Origin: Fomes fomentarius | Taxonomy: Eukaryota; Basidiomycota; Agaricomycetes; Polyporales; Polyporaceae | DNA: 64,000 bases | Direction: 5' to 3' | Assembly: GCA_022606135.1 (NCBI GenBank) | Contig: JABYQN010000006.1 | Location: 1,922,001 to 1,986,000, forward strand | Shown: positions 35,302 through 45,470 of the stretch, in pieces | Numbering within the stretch: the stretch's first letter is position 1 | How the letters are laid out: the number at the start of each line of letters is the position of its first letter | The notes under the pieces: model-generated | What the model was told of the DNA's origin: nothing | Seen by the model: the letters and a program-made list of their open reading frames with translations, nothing else | Databases searched by the model: none | Made by a program: the position numbers and the translations under genes

Positions 35302-36141
35302 GGCTTGAGAAGAGGGGGGTCAAGAGGATGCTGGAGGACTCGGACTCAGAGGATTGGAGGTATTTGAATGAGGGAACGGGGCTGGCCGGACCGGAAGAGA
35401 GACTGGCTGGACGATGCTCATCTGACTTGGTCTTGACGGCGTTGAGCGATAGGATTCGTCGATGTCGATAGCGATAGTGTTCCACCGCGGCTCTATTACT
35501 CCATAATACTCCGGATGGTGGATCGTCACGTGTCACGCGTCGCGGTCCATCCAGGGCCTGCCGTTCGTTTGTCTGTGCCCCCATGAACTGGCACCGGTCC
35601 TGAGACTGACAGTCCGTCGAGACCGCTCTGCGAAATGATGTCGTGGCAGTCGCACCCTTTCGTTGCCCTAGGATCGAGTTCTCTCAGAACCGTGCACCAC
35701 GAGCCCACACCGACCAAGCGTCACGTACTGCAGCGGCCGTATATAAGAAGCTGTCTCCGTATGGCTTGTACTCATATGAACGTTGGTGTGAGAGCGAGGG
35801 AGATAAGTTAAGTCCAAGAATGGCAAGAATGTACAGAAGTGCGCTGCCACTCGGGCGGGCGTTGTTGGTCTGTCGCGTACGCACTCGAGCACGACAGAGC
35901 TCGCGTTGTGCGTGCGTGGATGATGCCTGGCCCCAGACGCGTTCCCTGGCGCACGAAAAGAACGTTCTAACTCATCGATAAAGTGCTCGATTGCTTGATC
36001 AAGAACTCTCCTCAGTCCATTTATGTAATTCAAGCGCTCACGCCATACTGCAAAATTCCTCAAATACGAGCTCCTCTCCTTCGCTTCGTCCCATCCCCCT
36101 CTTCCTCCCACATCCTCTCCTCTCGCCCCATTGTCTCCAGG
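35302..36141. promoter_or_regulatory. Divergent promoter region, polyol dehydrogenase and MET6
   Basis: About 840 bp between two start codons. It contains TCACGTG at 35526-35532, the core site of Cbf1-type regulators of sulfur genes, and TATATAAG at 35740-35747 on the plus strand, about 400 bp before the MET6 start. A pyrimidine-rich tract precedes the MET6 ATG. Open frames in the interval look like chance. Confidence 0.4.
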
Positions 36142-38721
36142 ATGGTCGCCTCCAGTGTTCTCGGTTTCCCTCGTATCGGTATGTCTCTTGCCATCCCACA
36201 TTCTGATTATGCGATATTGACCGTCTTCATCACAGGTGCCAACCGTGAGGTGAAAAAGGCGGTTGAAGCCTACTGGGCTGGCAAGCTCTCCGCAGACGAG
36301 CTTACCAAGGCTGCCGCCGATGTCAAGAAGGCTAGCTGGACCAGCCTGAAGGAGCGAGGTGTAGACATCATTCCCAGGTTTGTCAAATTCGTTTGAGGAT
36401 CGTGAGATCTCCCAAGTATTCAATCGTCATTTGCTAGTGGTGACTTCACCCTCTACGACCACATCCTTGATCACTCTGCTGCGTTCAATGTCATCCCCAA
36501 GCGCTACCTCGGCAAGGGTCTCTCTCCCCTTGACGTCTACTTCGCCATCGGCCGTGGTCGCCAGGCCGAGGGCGTCGATGTTCCTGCTTCGGAGATGAAG
36601 AAGTGGTACGTAATACATACGCTTCTCCATTATGAATCAAGCGCTCAATGACGAGTCTAGGTTTGACTCGAACTACCACTTCGTCGTGCCCGAGTTCTCT
36701 GAAGAGACTGAGTTCAAGCTCAACTTCAACAAGGCTCTTGAGGAGTACAACGAGGCGAAAGCTCTCGGTATCACCACTCGCCCGGTTGTTGTTGGTCCCA
36801 TCTCCTTCCTCGTTCTCGGCAAGGCCGCGAAGGAGGCCCGCGCTGGCTTCGAGCCCATCTCGCTCCTGCCACAGCTCCTCCCTATCTACAAGCAACTCCT
36901 TGCCGCTCTCAAGGAGGCTGGTGCGGGCTCCGTCCAAATTGACGAGCCTGTCCTCGTCCTCGACTCGGCGGCCCGCTTCGAGAAGCAGTATGCTCAGGCA
37001 TACGCTGAGCTTGCACCGGTCTCCCCCAAGCTTATCCTTACCACTTACTACGGCCGTCTCGACTCCAACTTGAGCTTCGTTACCAAGCTTCCGGTCGCCG
37101 GTCTTCACATTGATCTTGACCGTGCTCCTGGTCAGCTCGACGAGGTCGTCGCCGCGGTCAAGCCCACCAACCTCATCCTCTCTCTGGGTGTCGTCTCTGG
37201 CCGTAACATCTGGAAGACTGACATTCAGGCAGCATTGAAACTTGGTCAAAAGGCTCTTGAAGCACTAGGCAAGGACCGCATCATCATCGCCTCTTCATCC
37301 TCCCTCCTCCACACGCCGGTCACCCTGGATGCGGAGAAGAAGCTCACTGCCGAGCAGAAGGACTGGTTCGCATTCGCCCTCGAGAAGGCATCCGAGATCT
37401 CCGTTATCGCCGCCGCTCTGTCGGGTTCCCAGGACGCCAAGGTCGCTGAAGCCGTTGAAGCCAACCGTGCCTCCATCGCCAAGCGTCGTGAGTTCGAGCG
37501 CAACTCGGATGCTACCGTACGCAACCGCGTCGCTGCGATCACACCCGACCAGCTGGAGCGCAAGAACCCCTTCGCGGTCCGCAAGGAAATTCAGCAGAAG
37601 CAACTACAGCTGCCGAAGTTCCCCACGACCACCATTGGATCCTTCCCCCAGACCAAGGAGATTCGTCAGGCCCGTGCCAAATTGACGAAGAAGGAGATTA
37701 CAGAGGCCGAGTACGAGAAGTTCATCGAGAAGGAAATCGAGAACGTTGTCCGTTTCCAGGAGCGCATCGGTCTCGATCTCCTTGTCCACGGTGAGCCAGA
37801 GCGCAACGACATGGTTCAGTACTTCGGTGAGCAGCTCGAGGGCTTCGTCTTCACCCAGAACGGTTGGGTGCAGAGCTACGGTTCGCGGTATGTTGTCCGC
37901 TAAGTGATTCTAAGATGACCTCTCTCACATGAATATCCCAGCTACGTTCGTCCCCCGATCATCGTTTCGGACGTCAGTCGTCCCAAGCCCATCACCGTGC
38001 GCTGGAGCAGCTATGCCCAGAGCCTCACTAGCAAGCCCATGAAGGGTATGCTCACTGGCCCGGTTACGATCCTTAACTGGTCGTTCCCTCGTGCCGATGT
38101 CCCTCGTGAGCTCCAGTGCAAGCAGCTCGCCCTGGCGCTCCGTGACGAGGTCGTCGACCTTGAGAAGGCGGGTATCAAGGCTGTCCAGGTTGACGAGCCT
38201 GCTCTTCGCGAGGGTGTAAGTGCAGCTTCTCCAATGAAGTGAGACTGTAGTTCATGTCGTTTTCTTTGCAGCTCCCTCTTCGCAAGGCTGACTGGCAGGC
38301 TTACCTTGACTGGGCGCTCCCTTCGTTCAAGCTGGCGACGGCTGGTGTTACGGACGCGCTTCAGACTCACTCTCACTTCTGCTACTCCGACTTCGACGAC
38401 ATCTTCCCGTCTATTCAAGCGCTTGATGCGGATGTCATCTCTATTGAGGCGTCGAAGAGCGACTTGAAGCTCCTCAACACTTTCAAGCACTACGGCTACT
38501 CGAACCAGATCGGCCCTGGTGTCTACGATATCCACTCGCCCCGTGTTCCTTCCGAAGAGGAGATCAAGGAGCGTTTGAAGGCGATGCTCGCTACCCTCTC
38601 CCCCGATCTTCTTGTAGTCAACCCCGACTGTGGTCTGAAGACCCGTGGCTGGCCTGAGACTGAGGCTTCGCTTATCAACCTCGTCAACGCCGCTCGGTGG
38701 GCACGCCAGAACTTCGCGTAA
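36142..38721 (+). CDS. MET6: Cobalamin-independent methionine synthase
   Basis: Six exons, 36142-36178, 36236-36377, 36438-36605, 36661-37887, 37942-38215 and 38272-38721, give 765 aa, matching the family length. The N-terminal half starts [21 protein letters not shown] and contains the folate-binding domain. The C-terminal half has [46 protein letters not shown] and [12 protein letters not shown]. The zinc site uses [10 protein letters not shown] and [11 protein letters not shown]. It transfers a methyl group from methyltetrahydropteroyl-polyglutamate to homocysteine. Codon use is strongly biased, as expected for an abundant enzyme. The first coding exon is only 37 nt. Confidence 0.97.
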
Positions 38722-39388
38722 ATGCGCGGAGGTTCTTGCGCTTCAACAGCGCCCGCGTTACGGACCACAGTAACTTATCAACACACTCTCAACGAGGTGT
38801 CCTGCGGATCGGCCCAGATGTTGTGCAGTGGTGTGGCGGATAAGCAGAAAACGTGTAGCCGTGTGGGTGCCAGCACCAGCCACGGGTCTCCTTTCGACGT
38901 CCAAGATGGAGTTCGTTGCTTTGCTCTTCGTTCGAGTAGGGCAAGGACACCTGTGGGCTTGGTGGACTGCGTGGAGGTGCACTGAGGTGAGGACACGTCC
39001 CGCTGTCTCGACGGTGGTGTGGCCTTGTTTTCTCCGTGCTGGACAGTATATTAGCAGATTTTGGGCGGATTTCAACAATCCTCAAAATGCGCTTTCAACG
39101 GCGCATCGTGCTGTACCATCACCGTCATGTATCCGTAACGCATTCGATGAATTCTCATGATCATTGACGTTCGTTGGTTAACATACTGTTGTGTTTGTGA
39201 GTGGAGAGAATGGCACACCTATCAGTGTCAACGATGCGTTCCCGTGACGTCATCGTCAGACGCACTGAGAATTAGATATCCCACATTCATTCTTTCGTAC
39301 AAGAGCCTAGACCCATCCTTCGTGCAGTCACTACGTCTCCCTCAATCTGATAGACGCAGATGCAAATCAATCATTCGTGACTGTTACT
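38722..39388. other. Convergent intergenic region
   Basis: About 670 bp of 3' flanks of MET6 (+) and the subtilase (-). No coding frame, RNA gene or repeat is supported. Confidence 0.5.
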
Positions 39389-41085
39389 TCAGATTCCGTT
39401 GTTTGCAAGTAGGTTCGGTGTTCCCGACGCTGCAAGCAACAGTGGTAACGTGGTTGGTATAACATCGTGCACTGTATTGGGACATGTTGTATGGCGTCTT
39501 GTCTCCTTGAAGTGAGATCAAGTACGCAATCAAGCCGGAGACCTGGCGCAGACACGTTACAGATACACCGTCAACCTGAACACAAGCACAGCAGTCGGAG
39601 GACGCACGTGGGGGCATGCAAACGACGTCCTGCTCCACGTCGTCGCATTCTTGTCGCCGATGGTTGCCATGTTGATGTTCTCCCCCGGCGCGAAGATGTC
39701 CAGGACGGCGCCGAAGTTGGACGACGCCCAGCGCCGGTCGGCGATGTTGGACGCGCCCACCGTGTTCGCCGACGTCGCGCGCGCCGGGCTCACCGTGCTC
39801 GCATCGACCTGTGGAATTGGCACAATCGAGCGCTCGTTCAGTGGTTCGAGAGCGATAGCGAGGATTGTGCGTACGTTGTCGTTGCCGGCGGCGGCACAGA
39901 CATGGATCCCATATTGACCCGTCATCTAGGTGCGCATGGAAGATTATCAACGGGAAGCCGACATCGAGACGAAAGGGATGACGCACGACCGCGATAGCTA
40001 GATCGAGAGAGACGAGGTTCGGAGTGGGTTCGCACAAGCCCCAGCTCATGTTAACTACGGAAGGACGTTCAAACGCTTGGACATTCTGAATGATCCAGTC
40101 CATTCCCGCAAGCCTGGAGTGTGATGAGCAGAGGAATGTTCGTGATGACTGGGGAGTGATCGGCTTACGCCTCAGATACATAAGTAACCCTGATTGTGGG
40201 GCAGATGAAGGTGAGCACTATGTGCGGTGCGTCGTAGGTAGACTTACCCGGCTGCATTCGCAATCTTCACCGCGATCAGCTTCGCATTCTTGAAGACGCC
40301 GAAGTGCGTGCCACCCGCAACGCTAGCCACTTGTGTTGCGTGCCCGTTATCGTCCTTATCCTGATGTGACACGAGATGAGATATATCTGTTTCCTCAAAG
40401 CGTCAATACGTACGGGAAGCCCGGGTGAGGTGTACCCCCAGATGGCACGACCCGCAAAGTCGATGCGCTCCAGGAGGATCCCGGTATCTGTACAGTGATT
40501 GGCCGTTGTGACGTCTACTTTACACAGGTATATATGAAACGCAATATACATACCCATTATGTATAGGTCCACCGGGTTGCAGGCATCGTCGTTGTACGTA
40601 TATTGGAAGGTCTCGGCGAATGGGTCCTGATTGTCGAGGCACGGGCGCTGACTAATACAGGCCCCAAGGCGCAGGTCCCCTACATAGCCAGGTTGAGTTG
40701 TATACCTTGTGCGTCTCCTTGGGTTACTCACTGCACCACGGTGTTGAAGAGCGAAATGGCAGCGTCCTAGCAGCATGCCCAAACAAGTGAGCAAACCTCG
40801 ACCGGACCGGTTGCCAACAAATGTGGTTGGATAACCTACTTCCTCGATCCTGTCCACGTCGGAAGAGGCGCGAAGGACGGCAAGCGTGTCCTCGTTGAAC
40901 GTCCCGGAGAACGCGTTCAGAAACGAGTAGTTGTCCTTGATCTCCGAGTTGCCGGAGAGGCGTTGGCGGAGCCACTGGAGGTGCGTGTCCTTGTGGACGC
41001 CGGCCTTAAGGTGCACGATGTAGCTCCCCTCCTTCTTATTGCCTTGTGCGCGGACGACTTCGAGGGTGTTGGTTTCTTGCGTCAT
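39389..41085 (-). pseudogene. Subtilisin-like serine protease (S8), frame broken after the propeptide
   Basis: Segments readable in order are 41085-40840, 40766-40732, 40679-40554, 40487-40414, 40360-40248, 40113-39990, 39925-39875, 39808-39608, 39542-39473 and 39429-39389. The propeptide (YIVHLKAGVHKDTHLQWLRQ) and mature start (GPAPWGL) are followed at about 40655-40665 by a change of frame before ISQRPCLDNQDPF, where relatives continue directly. Catalytic residues are present: Asp in DTGILLERIDF, His in DDNGHATQVAS, oxyanion Asn in AAAGNDN, Ser in RTSFACPHV. The flanks are unusual: GHAT in place of GHGT, and RTS in place of GTS. No signal peptide precedes the propeptide, and the C-terminal stretch before SGTPNLLANNGI is short. 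Either a decaying gene or an assembly error is possible. A 26-nt intron would avoid the shift but is too short and loses PWGL. Confidence 0.7.
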
Positions 41086-41600
41086 GATACTAGTGATGAT
41101 TGCGGGGTGGTGCTGAAGATGCTAGTAGGACTGTTTGGAGACCCATGCCTCAGGCCTAGGCCTCATCACCGACGGGCGACATAATACCGCCCTCAGACTC
41201 TTCGTGCTTTCGCCGGAGATTGGCGCACGGGTATATTCCTGTGTTCCTGTGACCCTTATTTGATCTGCAAACCAGGGTCTGGCTGCGCACGGGCACAGCA
41301 AGGCTCCACCCACAACACAAACTCGCCTAAAGAAGCCGCGAACGCGCAAACGGGGCTCCGCACTAGAATTGTCCATGCGCGTCTATCCACCACGGTGGAG
41401 GAACCCCGTTTCAACGAGCCCATTGCGCAAGAAGACAGAATGACGCCTCCCAACGGTCTGCGGCATCTACACCCCGCGGCCGATCCACATATAAGCCTCG
41501 CCCCGACGTGACATGCGTACGCCACACCAACTCCTTTGTTCCCCCTCCTACGCTCACACCAGTTCTACCCGTTCACTCGTGCACATTACCACCCATCAAA
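41086..41600. promoter_or_regulatory. Divergent promoter region, subtilase and surface protein gene
   Basis: About 515 bp between start codons. ATATAAG at 41489-41495 sits about 110 bp before the ATG of the small surface protein and is a good TATA-box candidate for that gene. The last 60 bp before the ATG are pyrimidine-rich. Nothing coding is seen. Confidence 0.4.
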
Positions 41601-42183
41601 ATGTTCGCCAACACCAAGTTCCTCGTCCTCACCCTCGCCCTCGCCTGCACCACCGTGCTCGCGCGCCCGCAGGCCGAGTCGACCACCGTCGACGTCACGG
41701 ATCCGGCTACCTTGAGCGTACCAAGTACGTGTCCCTCTTTCTCTCTCCCACTTCCTCATCATCAATGAGTGGGATTACTGACAAACGAACGTCGTAGCCG
41801 GGACCGATACTGTCACCAGCAGCGACCCTGCCGTTCCCACCGACACCTTAATCTCGTCCACGCCCTCCGACACTGCGACGGACACCGACACCGCGACTGA
41901 CACCGATACGGACACAGCGACGACGGAGACGGAGACGATCTCTGGTCCCTCCCTCCCTCTATCCACCGGCTCGGTCACCGGCCTCCCCACCAGCAGCGTC
42001 ACCAGTCCCCCCAGCGTCACAATCCCCCCCGCGCCTTCAGGCACCGGTAACTCGACGACCTCGCCCTCAACCAGCGACGCGCCCAACGGCGCTCTCGTAT
42101 CCTTCCATTCGATGCGCTCCGTCAGCGTCGCCGCTGGCCTGACCATCTTCGGTGTCCTTGCAGGCTCCGCCCTCGCGTTGTGA
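41601..42183 (+). CDS. Small Ser/Thr-rich GPI-type surface protein
   Basis: Two exons, 41601-41724 and 41798-42183, give 169 aa. A clear signal peptide (FANTKFLVLTLALACTTVLA, cleaved near ARPQA) precedes a low-complexity Thr/Ser/Asp/Pro-rich body with repeated DTATDTD units. The protein ends in a hydrophobic stretch after SFHSMRSVSVAAGLTIFGVLAGSALAL, typical of GPI-anchor addition, and an upstream Asn/Gly/Ser-rich segment could hold the cleavage site. There is one likely N-glycosylation site (GNSTT). No enzymatic domain is visible. Proteins of this type are usually cell-wall or surface mannoproteins. The function is not known. Confidence 0.85.
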
Positions 42184-42702
42184 GCCGAGGTTGGGAGGGA
42201 TGTATGATGCTGTCTTGAACGAACACTTCGCATGGACTGTTACGAACGATAGGGTGTTGTGCAGAGACAGTATTGTAACCTGGTCACGGACGCACTCCTC
42301 ATATTAATGATCTCATTATTTCTCATGTCCTGCCAGCGTGCTCGTGTTATGAAGGCCCAGAGCTGCAGGTCGCTGTGAGCTCGCAATCACCAGACTGACA
42401 GATTAACGCTAGTTACGATGACATCGGTCAGAACATCGCTCGAGTCCCCAAAGCCTCCTCACCCTTCGGTTGAGGCTCAGGATGACGCGACAACTGCGGG
42501 AAATTTTGAAGTAAGTACCATTGCGTGTTAAAACTCGTGGATGCGTGGATGCGTGATTACGTACTGCTTGAAAGTATAAGTGTGCCTAGGTAAACGAGAA
42601 AGGGGGGACAGGATCGACGTGATACATGAGACAGATGACAGTCTATATTGTCCGCTCAAAGTCCGTTGGTACAGCGAAGCCACAGATTGTTCCATACCGA
42701 TA
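42184..42702. other. Convergent intergenic region
   Basis: About 520 bp between the ends of the surface protein gene (+) and the DUF2985 gene (-). It includes a short direct repeat GGATGCGT at about 42540-42553. No gene is supported. Confidence 0.45.
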
Positions 42703-44845
42703 TCAATATATATCTTCCGCTGGAGGTACCACCATCTCCTCTACGGACCGCGAAAACTGGTCAGATACTTGGTGGTCAAGTGTAGCCGGCGGCGCGTCCA
42801 GCCTCTTCTTCTCCTCATCTTTGCCGACGTCATCATCTTCTGTGGAACAGGCAGTCTCGCTGCGTGCACCAGCTTGATCTGGCTCTTTAACCTTGAGCAA
42901 CTTGCCTGCGCATTTTGCCTCCTCCACAGTGGAAGGGCCATTGGACGAGAGGAACCCGTGTGGGGCATGTTCCGTTTCGAGCGCCATCCGCAGACGTTCC
43001 TCGACTTGTTCCGTGCGTCTGGTCTTCTTCCCGCCCCAGTATATGAGAACGCCCGCAATGATACCAGCGACCTAGACATGCGGGTCAGCGTGCGAGATTG
43101 ATGGCGGGCAGAGATGCGTGTAGACATACGAATGCTGCCGGCAGAGTGGTGGCCGTGGTCCAAGCAGGTCTCTGGAAGCTAACATATACATGAGTCGACC
43201 ATGGTTGGGATAGGCCAGTATATGTGACGCACCGATCAAGACCCCACATACAACCGCTCAGCAAGCATTGGAAGAACGAGTTCAGATCATTGCAGACACA
43301 GATCCAGAGCGCCAAACTGCTATGCGTGAGATATCCTGCCAGTGTCGTACAAGGTGATGTAGAATCTTACTTGATAGGGAACGCCTGTGGTCCGCGACGT
43401 GAGCACCACTCCTAACGCACGAGCAAGAATATGACGTACTCTATGGGTCTGCGTACCATGAGGCCGATACCATGTCTGCGAAGCCATGAATTGATGCTGC
43501 TCTGCAAGGCATAGCAACCGTGAGCATTGCCTGTTGATGGTAGAAGAGGATGTGATAGAGACAACTCACGATAGTGCAAGTCGATCTGCTCCTTTTCTCT
43601 CAATACTTGCACATAGTTTGGGTCGTACACCGGATCAGGGAGATCGTCCGGGTCATATAGCTCGGGCAGACCGGCTTTCTTCCGCAGGCGAGCGATCTTA
43701 CGTTTGTATCGCCAGATTTTGCAAATGCCTATACGAGCATGAGGAGTTGGTAGAGGTTGGAGAGGAAGGGCTGGTATATAATTGAGACTGCTCACGGTAT
43801 GTGTCCATGATGCGGAAGGGAATGAAACCAATACTGGTTGCGGTGAAAAGCCCTACACGACGATCAGGCAAATACACGATACTTACCTGACTGAGTATAA
43901 CGCACCTGTCTCAACCTGCTGACACAACTCGACCCAGTAGCTCTGCTGAATGTCGTTGTGCAGATTGATGAACTTGGCCAGGAAGAACACGATACCCGTA
44001 CCCCAGAACACTAAGGCTACGTCAAGCGCGCTGTAACGAATAATCTGGGCAACTATACGTACCAACAGCGAACCCGTATATAGCGGTGATGAACTATGTG
44101 TTGTGTCAATGCACAAGCTCCGGAGATGTAACAACAACATACATACTCCGAGCGGTGTTTTGACGAATGACCACACGCCTTGCATCACTCTTCTGAATTT
44201 GTCGCGTTTCCGCAAGACATCTTCGACGTGTTGGTCCAGCGCGTCCTCATGCGCTGTCTCATATGAGACCTGCTTGTTCTCAGCATCCACCGTCTTCTGT
44301 CTTTCTTGTTTCTTGCGTAATCGAGGAAGTACAATGACAGGCTTTCGAGAGTAAAATGAAAGCGGTGGTCTGCAACGCAGACCGGAAACCGTCATGAGGG
44401 AGGGAGCAACTACGATGCGCCTTTGGAGACGCACATTACAATGGCGTTCATGGCATTGGTCAGTGTAGATACAGTTGAGATTTGAGGGTCTACATAAAGT
44501 GATGTTGTACAGTTGCATCCCGAACTCGCATATGAATTACTCACCTATCACGTCTAAATGTTCCACTATGTCATCATGATGGTGTCGGTCAGCAGTGCCG
44601 TCGTTGTCGTATCCGTCCAGCTCGCCGAGCGCAAGGTTGACTTGACTGCCTTCGAGACCTTGGCTGCGCTCTGTCGGGACGCGTAGTTCGGCCTGCTGTC
44701 CTTCTACACTGTAAGTGTCTCCGTGTCGATGTAGCAGGCTTTGCTGGGTGACATTCCTCTCCCTCGTCTGTGAGGGGCCCGCAACCGGCGTTTCAGGCTC
44801 TTGACGGCGATTCAGAGGGCTTCGGGGCACCCGCCTCGTAGACAT
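42703..44845 (-). CDS. DUF2985-family membrane protein
   Basis: Twelve exons, 44845-44545, 44489-44435, 44369-44147, 44093-44063, 44010-43906, 43852-43796, 43728-43570, 43501-43440, 43384-43371, 43319-43233, 43178-43130 and 43071-42703, give about 503 aa. The N-terminal 140 residues are polar. The conserved core begins VWSFVKTPLGFITAIYGFAVVFWG and continues with LCQQVETGLFTATSIGFIPFRIMD, YKRKIARLRKKAGLPE, FMASQTWYRPHGTQTHR, SLALWICVCNDLNSFFQCLL and PAAFVAGIIAGVLIYWGGKK, with several membrane helices. This order is that of the fungal DUF2985 family, whose function is not established. The acidic C-terminus is variable. Exon nine is only 14 nt, so automatic models may skip it. Confidence 0.87.
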
Positions 44846-45470
44846 TATGTGACGCGACACCTTGCTATGCACGGGCGGCCTATTGGAGCGCGGTCTGGCC
44901 GCGGTTCCATCTTCATTGTTGGCCCATGAACGCGTCCGCGGAAGAGTATATGTTTGTTCTGGTTGAGCGGTACTACCGAAACGGGGGCGAGGGAGAGAGA
45001 ACGAGGGCGGCCAGTGAGGGGTGCATCGTCGATGTGCTGATAGCCTGACTTGACGCGTACAGAGGGCATTTTAGACGGTCCGCGTCGGTCGATGGGGGAA
45101 CAGACAGGAGAGAATGCGAGAGAGAGACAGGGGTGGAGCAAACGGCCCAGTCCTTTCGTGTTTGATCCGCAGCCCAACAAGGCAATGAGGCAATGCCAAG
45201 GTAATGATGTCATAGCAAGACACAACTCCGCCTTTAGGGAACGCACGTTCGGCTGTATACACTGCTATACACTAGCTACTTACACATGTATCGAAAGCGA
45301 GCAATGTGATAACTTACAGAGCAATTATGCAGGTTCTATATCTATGTATCATACATTCTAGCAGTGGGAGTCCAGTCATGCTATGGCTGACCGTGACTAC
45401 TTTGTGATCCTACGCTTTCAGTCCGTGACGAGGAAGTAGTCTGCAAGGAATTCAGCATGGACACAGAATA
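44846..45470. other. Intergenic region between DUF2985 gene and FMP27-like gene
   Basis: About 625 bp holding the promoter of the DUF2985 gene and the 3' flank of the FMP27-like gene, both on the minus strand. Frames of up to 130 codons here show no conservation that I recognise. Confidence 0.45.

Noticed and set aside
40680..40731. A 26-nt intron ending at 40706 that would save the subtilase frame
   Set aside because: Too short for a spliceosomal intron and it removes the conserved PWGL start of the mature protease. The 52-nt alternative gives the expected motif.
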